From positions 47,597,501-47,661,500 of the forward strand of contig CM057482.1 in NCBI GenBank assembly GCA_030035585.1: a DNA stretch of 64,000 bases, written 5' to 3'. Every line of letters starts with the position of its first letter. Positions within the stretch are counted from its first letter, which is position 1. The notes below the pieces were generated by a model that ran no database searches, was not told where the DNA came from, and saw only the letters and a list, made by a program, of their open reading frames with translations. The position numbers and the translations under genes are program-made. Source of the DNA: Dugong dugon. Its lineage: Eukaryota > Chordata > Mammalia > Sirenia > Dugongidae. Of this stretch, positions 48,602-60,600 are shown in pieces.

Positions 48602-49449
48602 TACGTTTAGAAGAAGTGTTTGTTCTTAAGATATTCTTCTAAAGCTGAAATCAAGAAGCAGGACTAACTCCCCTGCTTGACTTAGGAGGGGTAGGCAGCC
48701 TGTAGCATTTGTGAATTTCTCCCTCTGTCAACCCTCTGATCACATCTTGCTGACAGTAGGCACTAATTTTCCTTTTTCCTTCTTTCTTTCTCCATCACTT
48801 TTGCTCCTTGTCTGCTTAAGTGTCAAATCCAACAGTGGCATTTACAGGCACTGCTTAGGTTTTTTTTTTTTTTTTTTTAATTGTTGTTGTTCAGTGAAAA
48901 AGAGGCTGCTGGCCTCTCTGACGTCTTTAAAAGGATGATTGGCAGGTGACAAGACTCATTATCTACACAGTGAGTAGAACTATAAATTTATGCTGGGCTG
49001 TCTATGTGTTGTAATACTTCAACAATACTCAGATGGAGAGAGAATTTCAAAACATTGTGAAGGAAATATATCAGCATTTTTAAAGCCCTGCAAGTTACTG
49101 AGCATTCACAACAATGAAGCTGTCATTCAGGGACACTGACTGTGAGTCGTCTACCTTTTGGACAGTCCGAAAAGCCCACTGACTCCCACATTAAACTCTT
49201 AGCCCATCTCTCATCTTTATTCATTTGGCCCAACTCTAAGCTTTTTTGGCAATTTAAAAACAAACTTCCTTGACAATTCTTTAGTATTTCTACTTGGTGT
49301 TCTCTTGGAAGCAAAGGTGTTTATTACTCCCTGGCCATTCCCAATTCCTTTTTTTCTCTTTAGCTACTCCAACTCCCTTCCCCATCTCTTGTATGTTCTC
49401 TAAGTACTCTACTGAAACTGTACTTTTTATTTATATAAAAAAATATCTT
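48602..49449. other. Unassigned sequence with a T-run
   Basis: No gene or element recognised. A T-run of 19 bases at 48860-48878 is followed by attgttgttgttcagtgaaa, perhaps a short reversed retroposon tail. Confidence 0.5.
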
Positions 49450-49927
49450 GGTCCCACCCTGTCGGGAGCAAGGGAAAATGAAGAAAAACAAAGACACAAG
49501 AGAAAGATTAGTCCAAAGGACTAATGAACAACAACTACCACAGCCTCCACCAGATTGAGTCCCATACAACTAGATGGTGCCTGGTCTGATAGAGACTGGT
49601 GAAACCCCAAGACTATGGTCCCCAGACACCCTTATCGCTCAGTACTGAAGTCACTCCTGAGGTTCATCCTTCAGTCAAAGATTAGACAGGCCCACAAAAC
49701 AAAATGAGACTAAATGAGTACACCAGTCCAGAGGCAAGGACAAGAATGCAGGAAGGGACAGGAAAGCTGGTAATGGGGAGCTCAAGATTGAGAAGGGGAG
49801 AGTGTTGACATGTCGTGGGATTGGCAACAAATGTCACAATACAATATGTGTATTGTTTAATGAGAAACTAATTTGCTCTGTAAACTTTCATCTAAAGTAC
49901 AATAAAAAATTATAATAAATAAATAAA
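49450..49927 (+). mobile_element. L1 3' end, forward
   Basis: Matches the 3'UTR of the L1s at 50746 and 29759: gtccaaaggactaatgaaca, caactagatggtgcctggtc, ctcagtactgaagtcactcc, agaaactaatttgctctgta, with tail aataaaaaattataataaat. 5' truncated; target duplication not clear. Confidence 0.88.
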
Positions 49928-50471
49928 ATCAGCCAGTGGGGGAAAATATATCTGCAGTTGCTTCTTTTTACTTTGGGGAAGCAGTAGAAATGGAGGTGGC
50001 ATCACAGTCCCAGCTGTGTTTTCCCATCTGCTAATGCTATGGAATTTTTAAACCCTATTTTCAACTCCAGCCGCCATTAGTTTTCAGGAAAAAAATCTAA
50101 CTAGTGTAGTTTTTCATGACTCATTATCTTCTGACCGTATGGATGCAGAACCCAACAGGGTGAATGAAGCCTGTTCAGCCATGCCGTCAGATGAACACCA
50201 TTAAATTTGACCTTACCATTTGGGCCACAAGTTTGTCGCTATTTGAAACAACATTCTTGTAAAGTACAAAAAATGTGGCACTTGACCTTTTGTTGAGGTA
50301 AGAACTCCAAGTCAGGCTGAGACTTTGGACATGGATGGAAATTATCCATCCAATCCTGCTGTAATTTCCACATCAGCTTAGAAAACATCTCTACTGAACA
50401 TATCTCACAGATAGAAGAGAGTGACAAGAACAGAAAATATCTCTACAGAATAGAAAATGTCTCCTAGATAG
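49928..50471. other. Unassigned sequence
   Basis: No recognisable gene or element. A minus-strand frame at 50239-50427 has no recognised motif or splice context. Confidence 0.5.
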
Positions 50472-50799
50472 TGTTTTAGTTATCTAGTACTGCTATAAGA
50501 GAAATATCACAAGTGGATGGCTTTAACAAACAGGAATTTATTCTCTCACAGTCTAGGAGGCTAGAAGTCTGAATTTAGGGTGCCAGCTCCAGGGTGAGGA
50601 GTACTCTCTCTGTCGGCTCTGGAGGAAGGTCCTTGTCATCAATCTTCACTTTGTCTAGGAGCATCTCTAGTCCAAAAGACATGCTCTGCTTCTGGCTCTG
50701 TTTTCTCGCTTCTCTTTTTTGTATTTCAAAAGAGACTGACTTAAGGCAGAGCCAACATGGCATTATAGACAGAAGCACCGCACTCGCCCCTTCTTGAGG

Positions 50800-51830
50800 A
50801 GCCATGCTGCACTGCTCGGCTGGAGAGTCACTGCGTGCGGCCTCCCCGGGTCTGCACCACCGTCACTAACTGACTCCCTCAGTGTCATTTTATTTACTTA
50901 TTTTTTTCTTCTTCTTCTTTTTTTGTTGTTGTTGCTGTTTCTTCTCTCTCTCTCTCTCTCCCTTCCTTCCATTCCTTTCTCCCACTCACCTATCCCCATG
51001 CACCGACCTCCCCTTCATGGCGTACTGTGCTGTACCACTTGGCTGGACAGCCTCTGGCAAACGGCCTCCCTGGGTCTGTGCTGCCTTCACAGGCCAGCTC
51101 CCTCAGCACCATATTTTTTATTTTTCTTTATATTTCCTCTTTCCCATTTTCCTTCTCCCTCCCACCTAGGCCCTGAACTGCTTTCCCCTCTGACAGGCTT
51201 GCCACGCCACCTAGTGAGAGATGCATCAGCTTGCCACCACTCCAATTCTGCCCCACCCACAATGGCCAGCTCCCCTACCACCATATTTTGTTGTTGTTGA
51301 TGTTGTTTTTATTTTATTATTATTATTTATTTTGTTTGTTTCTTTGTTGGTTGCCATTTTCTCTCTCTTTCCCCTCTTTCCTTTCTTTTCTCCCACCCAC
51401 CAAGTCCTGCGCACCTCCTATGCCCCATCTCAATAAGCCAAGCCACACCACTCAGCAACAGACCCACTGGCACATGGCCTTGCTGAGTCTTCCCTGCCTC
51501 CACCTGCTGAATCATACTGTGCCACCATTATATTTAATCTTTTTTCCTTTTTTTGTTCTTTTGATTTTGTTTCTCTCTCTTCTTTCTATTCTTTCACCTA
51601 CCCACTTAGCTTTGCACATCACATCCTCTCCTTTCCCTCCTGCCTATCTGCACCATACACCTAGCACCATGCCCAAGAGGCACCAACATGGTCCCAAGGG
51701 CCCTACACTGCACTGCCCCCCGGCCCCCATCAGCCCCAGTTCATGCCACAAACTACCCATCCCCAACCATCCACATCAGCTGGACCTGCCCTACTGCACC
51801 ACAGCTGAGTGACTGGCCCTACCCACCTGG
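50800..51830 (+). repeat. Diverged tandem units in L1 5'UTR
   Basis: Four to five units of about 175-235 bp (starting near 50800, 51016, 51191, 51426 and 51641). Each has a GC-rich head, a CCAGCTCCCT..CACCATATTTT-like junction (gccagctccctcagcaccat at 51091, gccagctcccctaccaccat at 51264), a T-rich and pyrimidine-rich middle, and a cccacccacc or cccacctagg end. The open frames of up to 193 codons over this stretch are low-complexity products. Confidence 0.72.
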
Positions 51831-51939
51831 ACAAGGCAGTGAGAAGTATGCTGCCTACAGGCGAGCAAGCAACAAAACATGCCCGGCACACTTTCCCGGA
51901 CATAAACAAATAAAACAAAAAATCAGGATGAAACAATCA

Positions 51940-52275
51940 AATCTACAATCAATAAATGAAGAAAATAATTCCTGAATGTCCCAGAGAAGGTGGACAATAT
52001 CAAAACATACGAAAAAAAACAGGAGAGGATAGCTCCAGAAAACAACCAAAATAAAACACCAGATGACCTTCTGGTAGAAGAAAAGGCACTGGAACTATCT
52101 GATAGGGAACTGAAAACTCTAATATTTAGGGTTCTCTGACAGATGAAGAAAAATGCAGACAAAAATAAGGAAAAAATACACAAAATCATGGAAAATACAG
52201 AGAAAATAAGCAAAAATACAAACAAAGCAATGGAAGAAATACACCTTAGAAACAAAGACATAAATACATTAAAAA
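51940..52275 (+). pseudogene. L1 ORF1 N-terminal remnant
   Basis: Short frames rich in Lys, Glu and Asn, such as KNADKNKEKIHKIMENTEKI, have coiled-coil character as in L1 ORF1p, the RNA-binding trimer. They are interrupted by stops (for example just before 52141). After about 52255 the frame passes directly into ORF2 endonuclease sequence, so most of ORF1 is missing. Confidence 0.65.
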
Positions 52276-55200
52276 TCAAAGGATGCAAAAAAATACATAT
52301 CAAGCAAATATCAACCAAAAAAAAAAAAAAAGTAGGAGTGGCAATACTAATTGAGATAGACTTTAAAACAAAATCCACCATAAAAGACAAAGAAGGACAC
52401 TATATAATGATTTAATCCACCATGAGGACATAACCATAATAAATATCTACCTACCCAAAGACAGGGCTCTAAAATACATAAAACAAACTCTAACAGCACT
52501 GAAAAGAGAAATTGACGGTTATACAATAATAGCAGACTTCAACACATCACTCTCAGTAAAGGACAGAACATCTAGAAAGAAACTAAACAAAGATACAGAA
52601 GACCTAAAGGCCACAATCAACCAAACTGACCTCACAGACATATATGGAGCACTCCACCCAATAGCAGCAAACATTCTTTTCCAATGCACATGGAACTTTC
52701 TCCAGAATAGAACACATCTTAGAACACAAAGCAACCCTCAACAAAATGCAAAACATTGAGACAATACAAAGCATCTTCTCTGATCACAATGCCAAAAAAT
52801 TAGAAATTAATCACAGGAAAAGCAAGCAAAAAAAAATCAAATACATAGAAACTGAATAACACCATGCTTAAAAACCACTGGGTAATAGAAGAAATCAAAG
52901 ACAGAATTTAAAAAATTCCTAGAATCAAACAAGAATGAAAACATATCATACCAAACCTTTGGAACATAGCAAAGGCAGTGCTCAGACACCAATTTATAGC
53001 AATAGACACACACATCAAAAAAGAAGAAAGGGACAAAATCAAAACGTTAGCTATACAACTCAAACAAATAAAAACAGAACAGCAAAAGAAGCCCACAGCC
53101 ACCAGAAGAAAGAAAATAATAAAGATCAGAGCAGAAATAAATGAAACAGAGAATAGAATGTCAAGAGAAAGAATCAACAAAACCAAAACTTGGTTCTTTG
53201 AAAGGATGAACAAATCAAGAAACCACTGGCCAAAGTGACAAAAGAAAAACAAGAAAGGATGCAAATAACAAATAAGAAATGAAATGGGGGACATTACAAT
53301 GGACCTAACTGAAATAAAAAGAATCATAACAGAGTACTATTGAAAACCGTACTCCAACAAATTTGAAAACCTAGAGGAAATGAACAAATTTCTAGAAATA
53401 TGCTACCTACCTAAACTAACATAAACTGAGGTTGAAAATCTGAACAGATCCATAATAAAAGAAGAGACTGAAAAGGTAATTTTAAAAACTCTGTTTTTTT
53501 TTTTAAAGTCTTAACAAAAAAAAAGCCATGGCCCAGAGGGCTTCAGTGGAGAATTCTATCAAACATTCAGAGAAGAGCTTACACCAGTACTACTCAAACT
53601 ATTTCAGAACATAGAAAAGGAAGGGATACTTCCGAATTCATTCTATGAAGCAGCATAACCCTGATACCAAACCAGGAAAAACACGACAAAAAAAGAAAAT
53701 TACAGACCAATATCTCTCATGAATATACATGTAAAAATTCTCAGCAAAATTCTAGTGAATAGAATTCAGCATCATATCAAAAAATAATACATCACGACTA
53801 GCAGGATTCATACCAAGTATGCAAAGATGGTCCAACATTAGAAAACCAATCAATGTAATCTACCACATAAATAAAACAAAAGAATCACATAAATATCTCA
53901 ATTGATGTAGAAAAGGTATTCAATAAAGTCCAACACTCATTCCTGATGAAAACTCACAATAAATAGGTATAGAAGGGAAATTCTTCAACATAATAAGGAG
54001 CATCTACACAAAACCAACAGCCAGCATCATTCTTAATGGAGAGAGGATGAAAACACTCCCCCGAGAACAAGAAGAAGACAAGAATGTCCTTTATCACCAC
54101 TCTATTTAATGCTGAAATAAAATAATTGGTAAGGAAAAAGTGACACTATCTCTATTTGCAGATATGATACTATACATAGTGAACCCAAAGGATGCCACAA
54201 AAAAACTCCTGGAACTAAAGAAAGATTCAGCAGAGTGGCAGGATACAAGATAAACATAAGCTGGATTGCTATACACCAATAAAGAGAACAACAAAAACGA
54301 AACCAGGAAAACAATACCATTTATAATAGCCCCTAAAACAAGAAAATACTTAGGAATAAATCTAACCAGGGATGGAAAAGACTTATAAAAAAAAAAAAAA
54401 CCTACAAAACACTACTGCAAGAAACCAACTGAGACCTACAAAAATGGAAAAACATACCATGGCCATGGATAGGTAGACTCAACATTGTGAAAATATCAAT
54501 TCTACCCAAAGCAATCTACAAATACAATGCAGTCTTGAGCCAAATACCAACAGCATTCTCTAATAAGATGGAAAAACTAATCATTAACTTTACATGGAAA
54601 GAAAAAAGGCCCCGGATAAGTATAGCACTATTGAAGAAAAAGGACAAAGTAGGAGGAATCTCACTACCTGACCTCAGAACCTACTACAGAACTATGATAA
54701 TCCAAACAGCCTGGTACTTGTACAACAACAGGCGTATTGACCAATGGAACAGAATGGAGAACTCAGATGTAAACCCATCCATCTACAGTCACCTTATCTT
54801 TGACAAAGGCCCAAAGCCCATTAAATGGGGAAAAGAGAGTTTTGTTTTTTTTTTAACAAATGGTGCTGGCCTAACTGTATTCCACCTGTAAAGAAATGAA
54901 ACAGGACCCATACCTCACACCATACACAAAAACTAATTCTAAATCAATCAAAGACCTAAATATAAAACCAAAAACTATGAAGATCATAGAATAAAAATAG
55001 GATAAATGCTAGAGGCCTTAATACATGGCATAAATGGCATAGAAACCATAACTAACAATACACAAACATGAGAAGATGAACTAGATAACTGGGATCTTCT
55101 AAAAATCAAACACTTATGCTCATCAAAAGACTTCACCAAAATAGCAAAAAGAGAACCCACAGATTGGGAAAAAATTTTGGCTATGACAAATCTGACAAAG

Positions 55201-55900
55201 GTCTAATCTCTAAAACCTATAGGAAAATCTAACACCTCTACAACAAAAAGACAAAGAATCTATTTGAAAAATGTGCACAGGATATGAACAGACGCTTTAC
55301 CAAAGAAGACATTCAGGTAGCTAACAGACACATGAGGAAATGCTTCAGATCACTAGTCATTAGAGAAATGCATATCAAAACTACAATGAGATACCATCTC
55401 ACTCTGACATTACTGGCACGAATCAAAAAAACAGAAAATATCGAATGCTGGAGAAGCTGCGGGGAGCTTCGAACTCTTATGAACTGCTGGTGGGAATGTA
55501 AAATGGTACAACCATTTTGGAAAATGATATGGTGCTTCCTTAAAAAGTTAGAAATAGAAATACCATACCATCCAGCAATCCCAATCCTAGGAATATATCC
55601 TAGAGAAATAAGAGCCATCACACCAATAGACATATGCACACCATGTTCACTGCAGCATTATTCACAATAGCAAAAAAGATGGAAACAACCTAGACGCCCA
55701 TCAACAGATGAATGGATAAACAAACTATGATATATACATACAGTGGAATTCTACGCAATGATAAAGAACAACGATGAATCTGCAAAACATCTCACGACGT
55801 GGATGAATCTGGACGGCATTATGCTGAGTGAAATAAGTCAATCACAAAAGGACAAAAACTGTATGAGACCACTATTATAAAAATTCATGAAAAGGTTTAC
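52256..55900 (+). pseudogene. L1 ORF2 remnant (endonuclease, reverse transcriptase, C-terminus)
   Basis: Starts inside the endonuclease (GVAILIEIDFKTKS, then KDKEGHYIMI), with a linker frame at 52978-53238 ending in TWFFERMNKSRNHW. Polymerase fingers lie near 53540-53770 (broken). A 134-codon frame at 54487-54891 contains KISILPKAIYKYNAVLSQIP and DQWNRMENSDVNPSIYSHLI, the thumb region. The C-terminal Cys-rich region is at 55284-55670 ([17 protein letters not shown]). Many stops and shifts make it inactive. The endonuclease start, including its first catalytic residues, is missing. Confidence 0.87.
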
Positions 55901-56416
55901 ATACAGAAAGAAACAATCTTTGGTGGTTATGAGGGAGGGGAGAAGGTGGGGAGGGAAAAACACTAAGTAGATAATAGATAAGTTGGTGAAGGGCAAGACA
56001 GTGCACAATACTGGGAAGTCAGCACAACTTGACCAAGGCAAGGTCATAGAAGCTTCATAGACACGTCCAAACTCTCTGAGGGACCAATTACTGGGCTGAG
56101 GGCTAGGGACCACAGTCTCAGGGCACATCTAGCTCAATAAGCATAACAGTTTATAAAGAAAATCTTCTACATCTTACTTTGGTGAGCAGCTCTGGGGTCT
56201 TAAAAGCTTGTGAGCAGCCATCTAAGATACTCCACTGGTCCTCTCCCATCTGGAGCAAGGGAAAATAAAATCAAAGACACAAGGGACTGATTAGTCCAAA
56301 GGACTAACAGACCACAACTACCACAGCCTCCACCAGACTGAGTGCAGCACAACTAGATGGTGCCTGGCTACCTCCACTGACTGCTCTGACAGGGATCACA
56401 GTAGAGGGTCCCGGAC

Positions 56417-57422
56417 TGTCATGGATTGAATTATGTCCCCCAAAAATTGTGTGTATCAATTTGGCTGGGCCATGATTCCCAGTATTCTGTGGTTGTCCTT
56501 CATTTTGTGATTGTAATTTTATGTTAAAGAGGATTAGAGTGGGATTGTTAACACCCTTACTAAGGTCAAATCCCTGATCCAATGTAAAGGGAGTTTCCCT
56601 GGGGTGTGGCCTGCACTACCTTTTATCTTACAAGAGATAAAAGGAAAGGGAAGCAAGCAGAGAGAGGGGGACCTCATATCACCAAGAAAGCAGCACCAGG
56701 AGCAGAGTGCATCTTTGGACCTGACATTCCTGCACTGACATGCTCACACACCAAGGGAAGACTGATGACAAGAACCTTCCTTCAGAGCAGACAAAGAGAG
56801 AAAGCCTTCCACTGTAGCTGGAGCCCTGAATTCATACTTCTAGCCTACTGGACTGTGAGAGAATAAACTTCTCTTTGTTAAAGCCATCCACTTGTGGTAT
56901 TTCTGTTATAGCAGCATGTCATGGATTGAATTGTGTCCCTGAAAAATGTCTGTTGGGTTGACTGGGTCATGATTCCCAGTACTGTAAGATTGTGTAATTT
57001 GATGTGATTTCCGTTTGTGTTGTAAACTCTCTCACTATGATGAGGTTACACTGAGGATGTCTACAAGATTAGATATTGTCTTAATCCAATCTCTTTTGAG
57101 ATAGAAAAGACAGAAGTGAGCAGAGACACATGGAAACCTCATACCACAAAGAAAGCAGTGCCGGAAGCAGAGCATGTCCTTTGGACTGGAGGTTCCTTGG
57201 CTGAGATGCTCCCAGACCAAGGGAAGATTGATGCAGCACAAGGAACTTTCTCCAGAGTCAATATAGAGAAAAAACTTCCCCAGGAGCTGATGCCTTGAAT
57301 TTGGACTTGTAGCCTACTGGACTGTGAGAGAGTACGCTTCTGTTTGTTAAAGCCATCCACTTGTGGTAGTTCTGTTAGAGCAGCGGTAGATGACTAAGAC
57401 ACAGCTCTATATAACTAAGACA
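56417..57422 (+). mobile_element. MaLR-like solo LTR (outer), in L1 3'UTR
   Basis: Starts tgtcatggattgaattatgt. The first 500 bp run to 56916 and the last 21 bp (cagctctatataactaagac, a) follow the inner LTR at 57402-57422. Flanks cggac (56412-56416) and tggac (57423-57427) are a 5-bp duplication with one change within L1 text. Confidence 0.87.
56917..57401 (+). mobile_element. MaLR-like solo LTR (inner), inserted in a same-family LTR
   Basis: Starts tgtcatggattgaattgtgt and ends tagatgactaagaca. Flanks cagca (56912-56916) and cagct (57402-57406) are its duplication in the outer LTR. The outer LTR's last bases reappear after it, which rules out a simple two-LTR tandem. Confidence 0.85.
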
Positions 57423-58796
57423 TGGACAGAGCTGGAGAAAAATGTAGAACAAAATTCTAACTCACAAAAAAAGACCAGACTTACTGGTCTGACAGAGACG
57501 GGAGAAACCCTGACAGTATGGCCCCCAGACACCCTTTTAACTCAGTACTGAAGTTACTCCTGAGGTTCACCCTTCAGCCAAAGATTAGACAGGCCCATAA
57601 AACAAAATGAGACTAGGCACACCAACCCAGGGGCAAGGTCGAGAAGGCAGGAGGGGACAGGAAAGCTGGTAATGGGCAACCCAAAGTCGAGAAGGGGAGA
57701 GTGTTGACACTTCATGGGGTTGGCAACCATGTCACAAAGCAATATGTGTATTAATTTTTTAATGAGAAACTAATCTGCTCTGCAAATCTTCCTCTAAAGC
57801 ACATTAAAATAAAAGAGAGACTGACTTAAGAGACAACCTAATCTTACAGATGGAGTCCTGCCTCATTAACATAACTGCTGCTTATCCCACCTTATTAACA
57901 TCATAGAGGTAGGATTTACAACGTATATGAAAATCACATTAGCTGACAAAATGGTGGACAATCACACAATACTGGGAATCATGGCCTAGCCAAGTTGACA
58001 CACATTTTTGGGGGACACAATTCAATCCACAACATTCTACCCTTTGGCCCCCCAAAATTCATGTCTTTGCCACATGTAAAACATATTTACCCCATTATAT
58101 CATAGCAAACGTCTTAAATCAACTCCAAGTCCAAAATCCAAAAAATTCCTCTTCATCTGTGAAATCTAGAATACAAGTTACCAGCTTCCAAAGTACAATG
58201 GTGGAACAGGCAAAAGCTAGATATTTCCATTACTAATGGGAGAAACTGGAGGGAAAGAAGGGATAACAGGCACCAAGGGAGTCAGAAGAACACAGTACAT
58301 TAGCCCACAAGTGGATGGCTTTAACAAACAGAAATTTACTCTCACAGTCTATAAGGCTAGAAGTTCAAATTCAGCGTGCCAGCTCCAGGGGAAGGCTTTC
58401 TCTCTCTGTAGGCTCTGGGGGAAGGTCTTTGTCATCAATCTTCACCTGGTATAGGAGCATCTCAGCATAGGGACCCCAAGTCCAAAGGACAAGCTCTGCT
58501 CCCAGCTCTGCTTTCTTGGTGGTAGGCAGTCACCATGTCTCTCTGCTTGCTTCTCTCTTTCATATCTCAAAAGAGATTGACTTAAAACACAACTTAATCT
58601 TGTAGATTGAGTTCTGCCTCATTAACATAACTGCTGCTAATTCCACCTCATTAACATCATAGAGGTAGGATTTACAACACATGGGGAAATCACATTAGAT
58701 GACAAAATGATGGACAATCACACAATACTGGGAATCATGGCCTAGCCAAGTTGGCACACATTTTTGGGGGAACACAATTCAATTCATAACAGATAA

Positions 58797-60034
58797 TGTG
58801 ACAAGAAATGGGAAATTAGGTAGAATCATAAAGGCATATTCCTGAGCAATAGAGTGAAAGAAAGCTACTTTTTAATTAATGTTTACAATCTGTTAGTATT
58901 ATTATAGGGGGAGGATGTGAGAGTTGCTGAGGGCTTCTGAAGGCTGGGTGACCAACTAGATTACAGCTAGAGGAGGGTTCTCCGGCAGAGAGAAAGTAAG
59001 CATTCTAGGAGTAAGGATCTTGTCTGTCTTGTGCATAGCTGTAAACCACACAGTAGACACTCAGTAAATACTTGTTCAATCAATGAGTGGATGGAAGACT
59101 TATTGAGGCTAGAATGGGTTTTTGAATAATCAAGGAGTGATACTCTAGCCAAAAATGTTATCTAATTATCTACAAACAACTTCATTTTTATTAGCTGCAC
59201 AACAATTCTTAAAATTTGGTGCAGGGGGCCAGGTAAACTTGTTTATCTATGTTTAGTCTGTTTGTTTTTACTTTGGGACTAACTCTACTAACTCAGCCAA
59301 AAAAAAAAAAAAAAAAAAACTGGTTATGGTTATTCCTTTAAGATAAAACACAAAGGAAAACATTAGCAGCTACTGCCTTCCTGTGAACAGTAGAAAGGCT
59401 GAGCCAACTGTAAATTCCAATTCCCAAAGTTTTTAAAAGTGTGCTGTTTCAAACGGGTAAGACAATGGAAACAACAGAGCAACTTAACTTTGAAGGGCAT
59501 CTACTGTGATTAAGTTAGTGCACAAAAACCCTATTAATGTTTGTGCTTCTTATCGATATAAGAAAACTGAACTGAAAAAAGAAAAAAACAAAAAACCTAT
59601 ACTGTGTGTAGAGAAACAATTAACTTACAAGATGAAAACAACTGTAAATAATTCTCTTACACTAAATCTTACAATCACATTAATTTAAAGCCTTGAAGAA
59701 ATTCAGAACAGACTAAGAGACTCAAAAAAGAAAACTTCAGAGTATTTCTAACAAAAATATGGTATATATCACCACAAAGATGTCATTGGGAGTATCGCAA
59801 TGTCCCCAAGTATCCATTTATTCTTCCTTTTAGTTACAGACCCTCCCTCTGCCTCAGTTTTACCCAGTATGTGAGACAACATTTCCCAGCTTCCCTTGTA
59901 GCTAGAAGTGGCCATGTGACTATGTCTGGGTCAGAGATACAGGAGAGAAGTGATTGGGTAATCTCCCTAAAGACCAAGCTTCACGTCCTGCTGTCTCTTT
60001 TTCTTCCTTCCTGGTAGGTGGAAATGGAGATGAC
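58797..60034. other. Mostly unassigned sequence
   Basis: No gene recognised. A run of about 20 A's is at 59300-59320. Around 59830-60010, 'cccagcttcccttgtagctagaagtggccatgtgac' resembles a widespread old mammalian repeat that I cannot name. Confidence 0.5.
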
Positions 60035-60394
60035 AGGCCATGAACACACACTATTCCTTCTGCCTAGAGTGCTCTTTTCCCCAGTTCTATCCCCACTCTC
60101 TCCTCCTCATCCTTCAAGTCTCAATTTAAGTATCTCTAAGATACTTTCTATGACCCCTGCTCCCCGCAGTGCTCCCAGAGCTAAATTAAGTACTCCTGTT
60201 TTATGCTCGCTTGACTCCCTGTTCTTTTTCTTTAAAACAGGTATCAAGTTTGTAATTACATATTAGTGGATTGATTTGATTCAAATCTGGCTCCCTCCCT
60301 AAACTTCAAGATCAATGAGGGCAGGAACTACACCTGGTTTGCTTACAATAACATCCCTACCTTGGCATACAGTAAGTACTCCTTAAACATTAGG
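60035..60394 (+). mobile_element. L2 LINE 3' end
   Basis: tgcctagagtgctcttttcc, atccttcaagtctcaattta, tttctatgacccctgctccc, tcaatgagggcaggaactac and 'cataca gtaagtactcctt' follow the L2 3' order well. Confidence 0.7.
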
Positions 60395-60600
60395 GGAGGC
60401 AGTATAACAGTGGTCAAGCACATGGGCTTTGGAGCCAGACTGTTCTGACACTAACTAGCTATGTACCTTTGGACAACTAACTTACTATCAGTTTCCCCAT
60501 CTATAAAATAGAGATAATTGTACCTCTCTGTAGGGTTAGAATGAATGAGTAAATATTTGTAAATCACGTTATATGTCTGTTAAATGATGAACTGGAGTCA
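60395..60600 (+). mobile_element. MIR SINE
   Basis: ggcagtataacagtggtcaa, ggctttggagccagactgtt, ctaactagctatgtaccttt, cagtttccccatctataaaa and 'tagagataattgtacctctc': a clear MIR copy. Confidence 0.85.

Larger units (their letters stand above)
50746..57815 (+). mobile_element. L1 LINE with both ends intact, inserted in MaLR LTR
   Basis: A perfect 15-bp duplication agagactgacttaag flanks it (50731-50745 and 57816-57830). It runs from gcagagccaacatgg to the attaaaataaa tail, 7.07 kb, or about 6.06 kb without the LTRs at 56417-57422. It has a 5'UTR of repeated units, an ORF1 beginning, ORF2 pieces and the 3'UTR. Part of ORF1 and the beginning of ORF2 are missing near 52255. The 5'UTR is unrelated to that at 13674 and 62253, so at least two L1 5'UTR types are present here. 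Confidence 0.94.
50472..58791 (-). mobile_element. MaLR-like provirus with short internal region, split by an L1
   Basis: Left LTR (3' LTR in its own direction) at 50472-50745 and 57831-58034, from tgttttagttatctagtact to caatccacaaca. Internal segment at about 58035-58303 (ttctaccctttggcccccca, ccacatgtaaaacatattta), typical of MaLR internal sequence. Right LTR at about 58304-58791 (gtggatggctttaacaaaca to attcataaca). Flanks gatag (50467-50471) and gataa (58792-58796) are a 5-bp duplication with one change. Only about 270 bp of internal sequence remains and no gag-like frame is seen. An L1 at 50746-57815 interrupts the left LTR. Confidence 0.82.

Noticed and set aside
50239-50427. 62-codon minus-strand frame with several Cys
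   Set aside because: Cys spacing fits no zinc-binding pattern I know; probably chance.
50794-51812. Open frames of 168 and 193 codons rich in Leu, Phe, Pro and Ser
   Set aside because: They read through pyrimidine-rich tandem units of an L1 5'UTR; the composition explains their length.
56417-57422. Two adjacent LTRs read as a provirus that lost its interior
   Set aside because: The stub of the first LTR after the second, and the 5-bp flanks, fit a nested insertion better.
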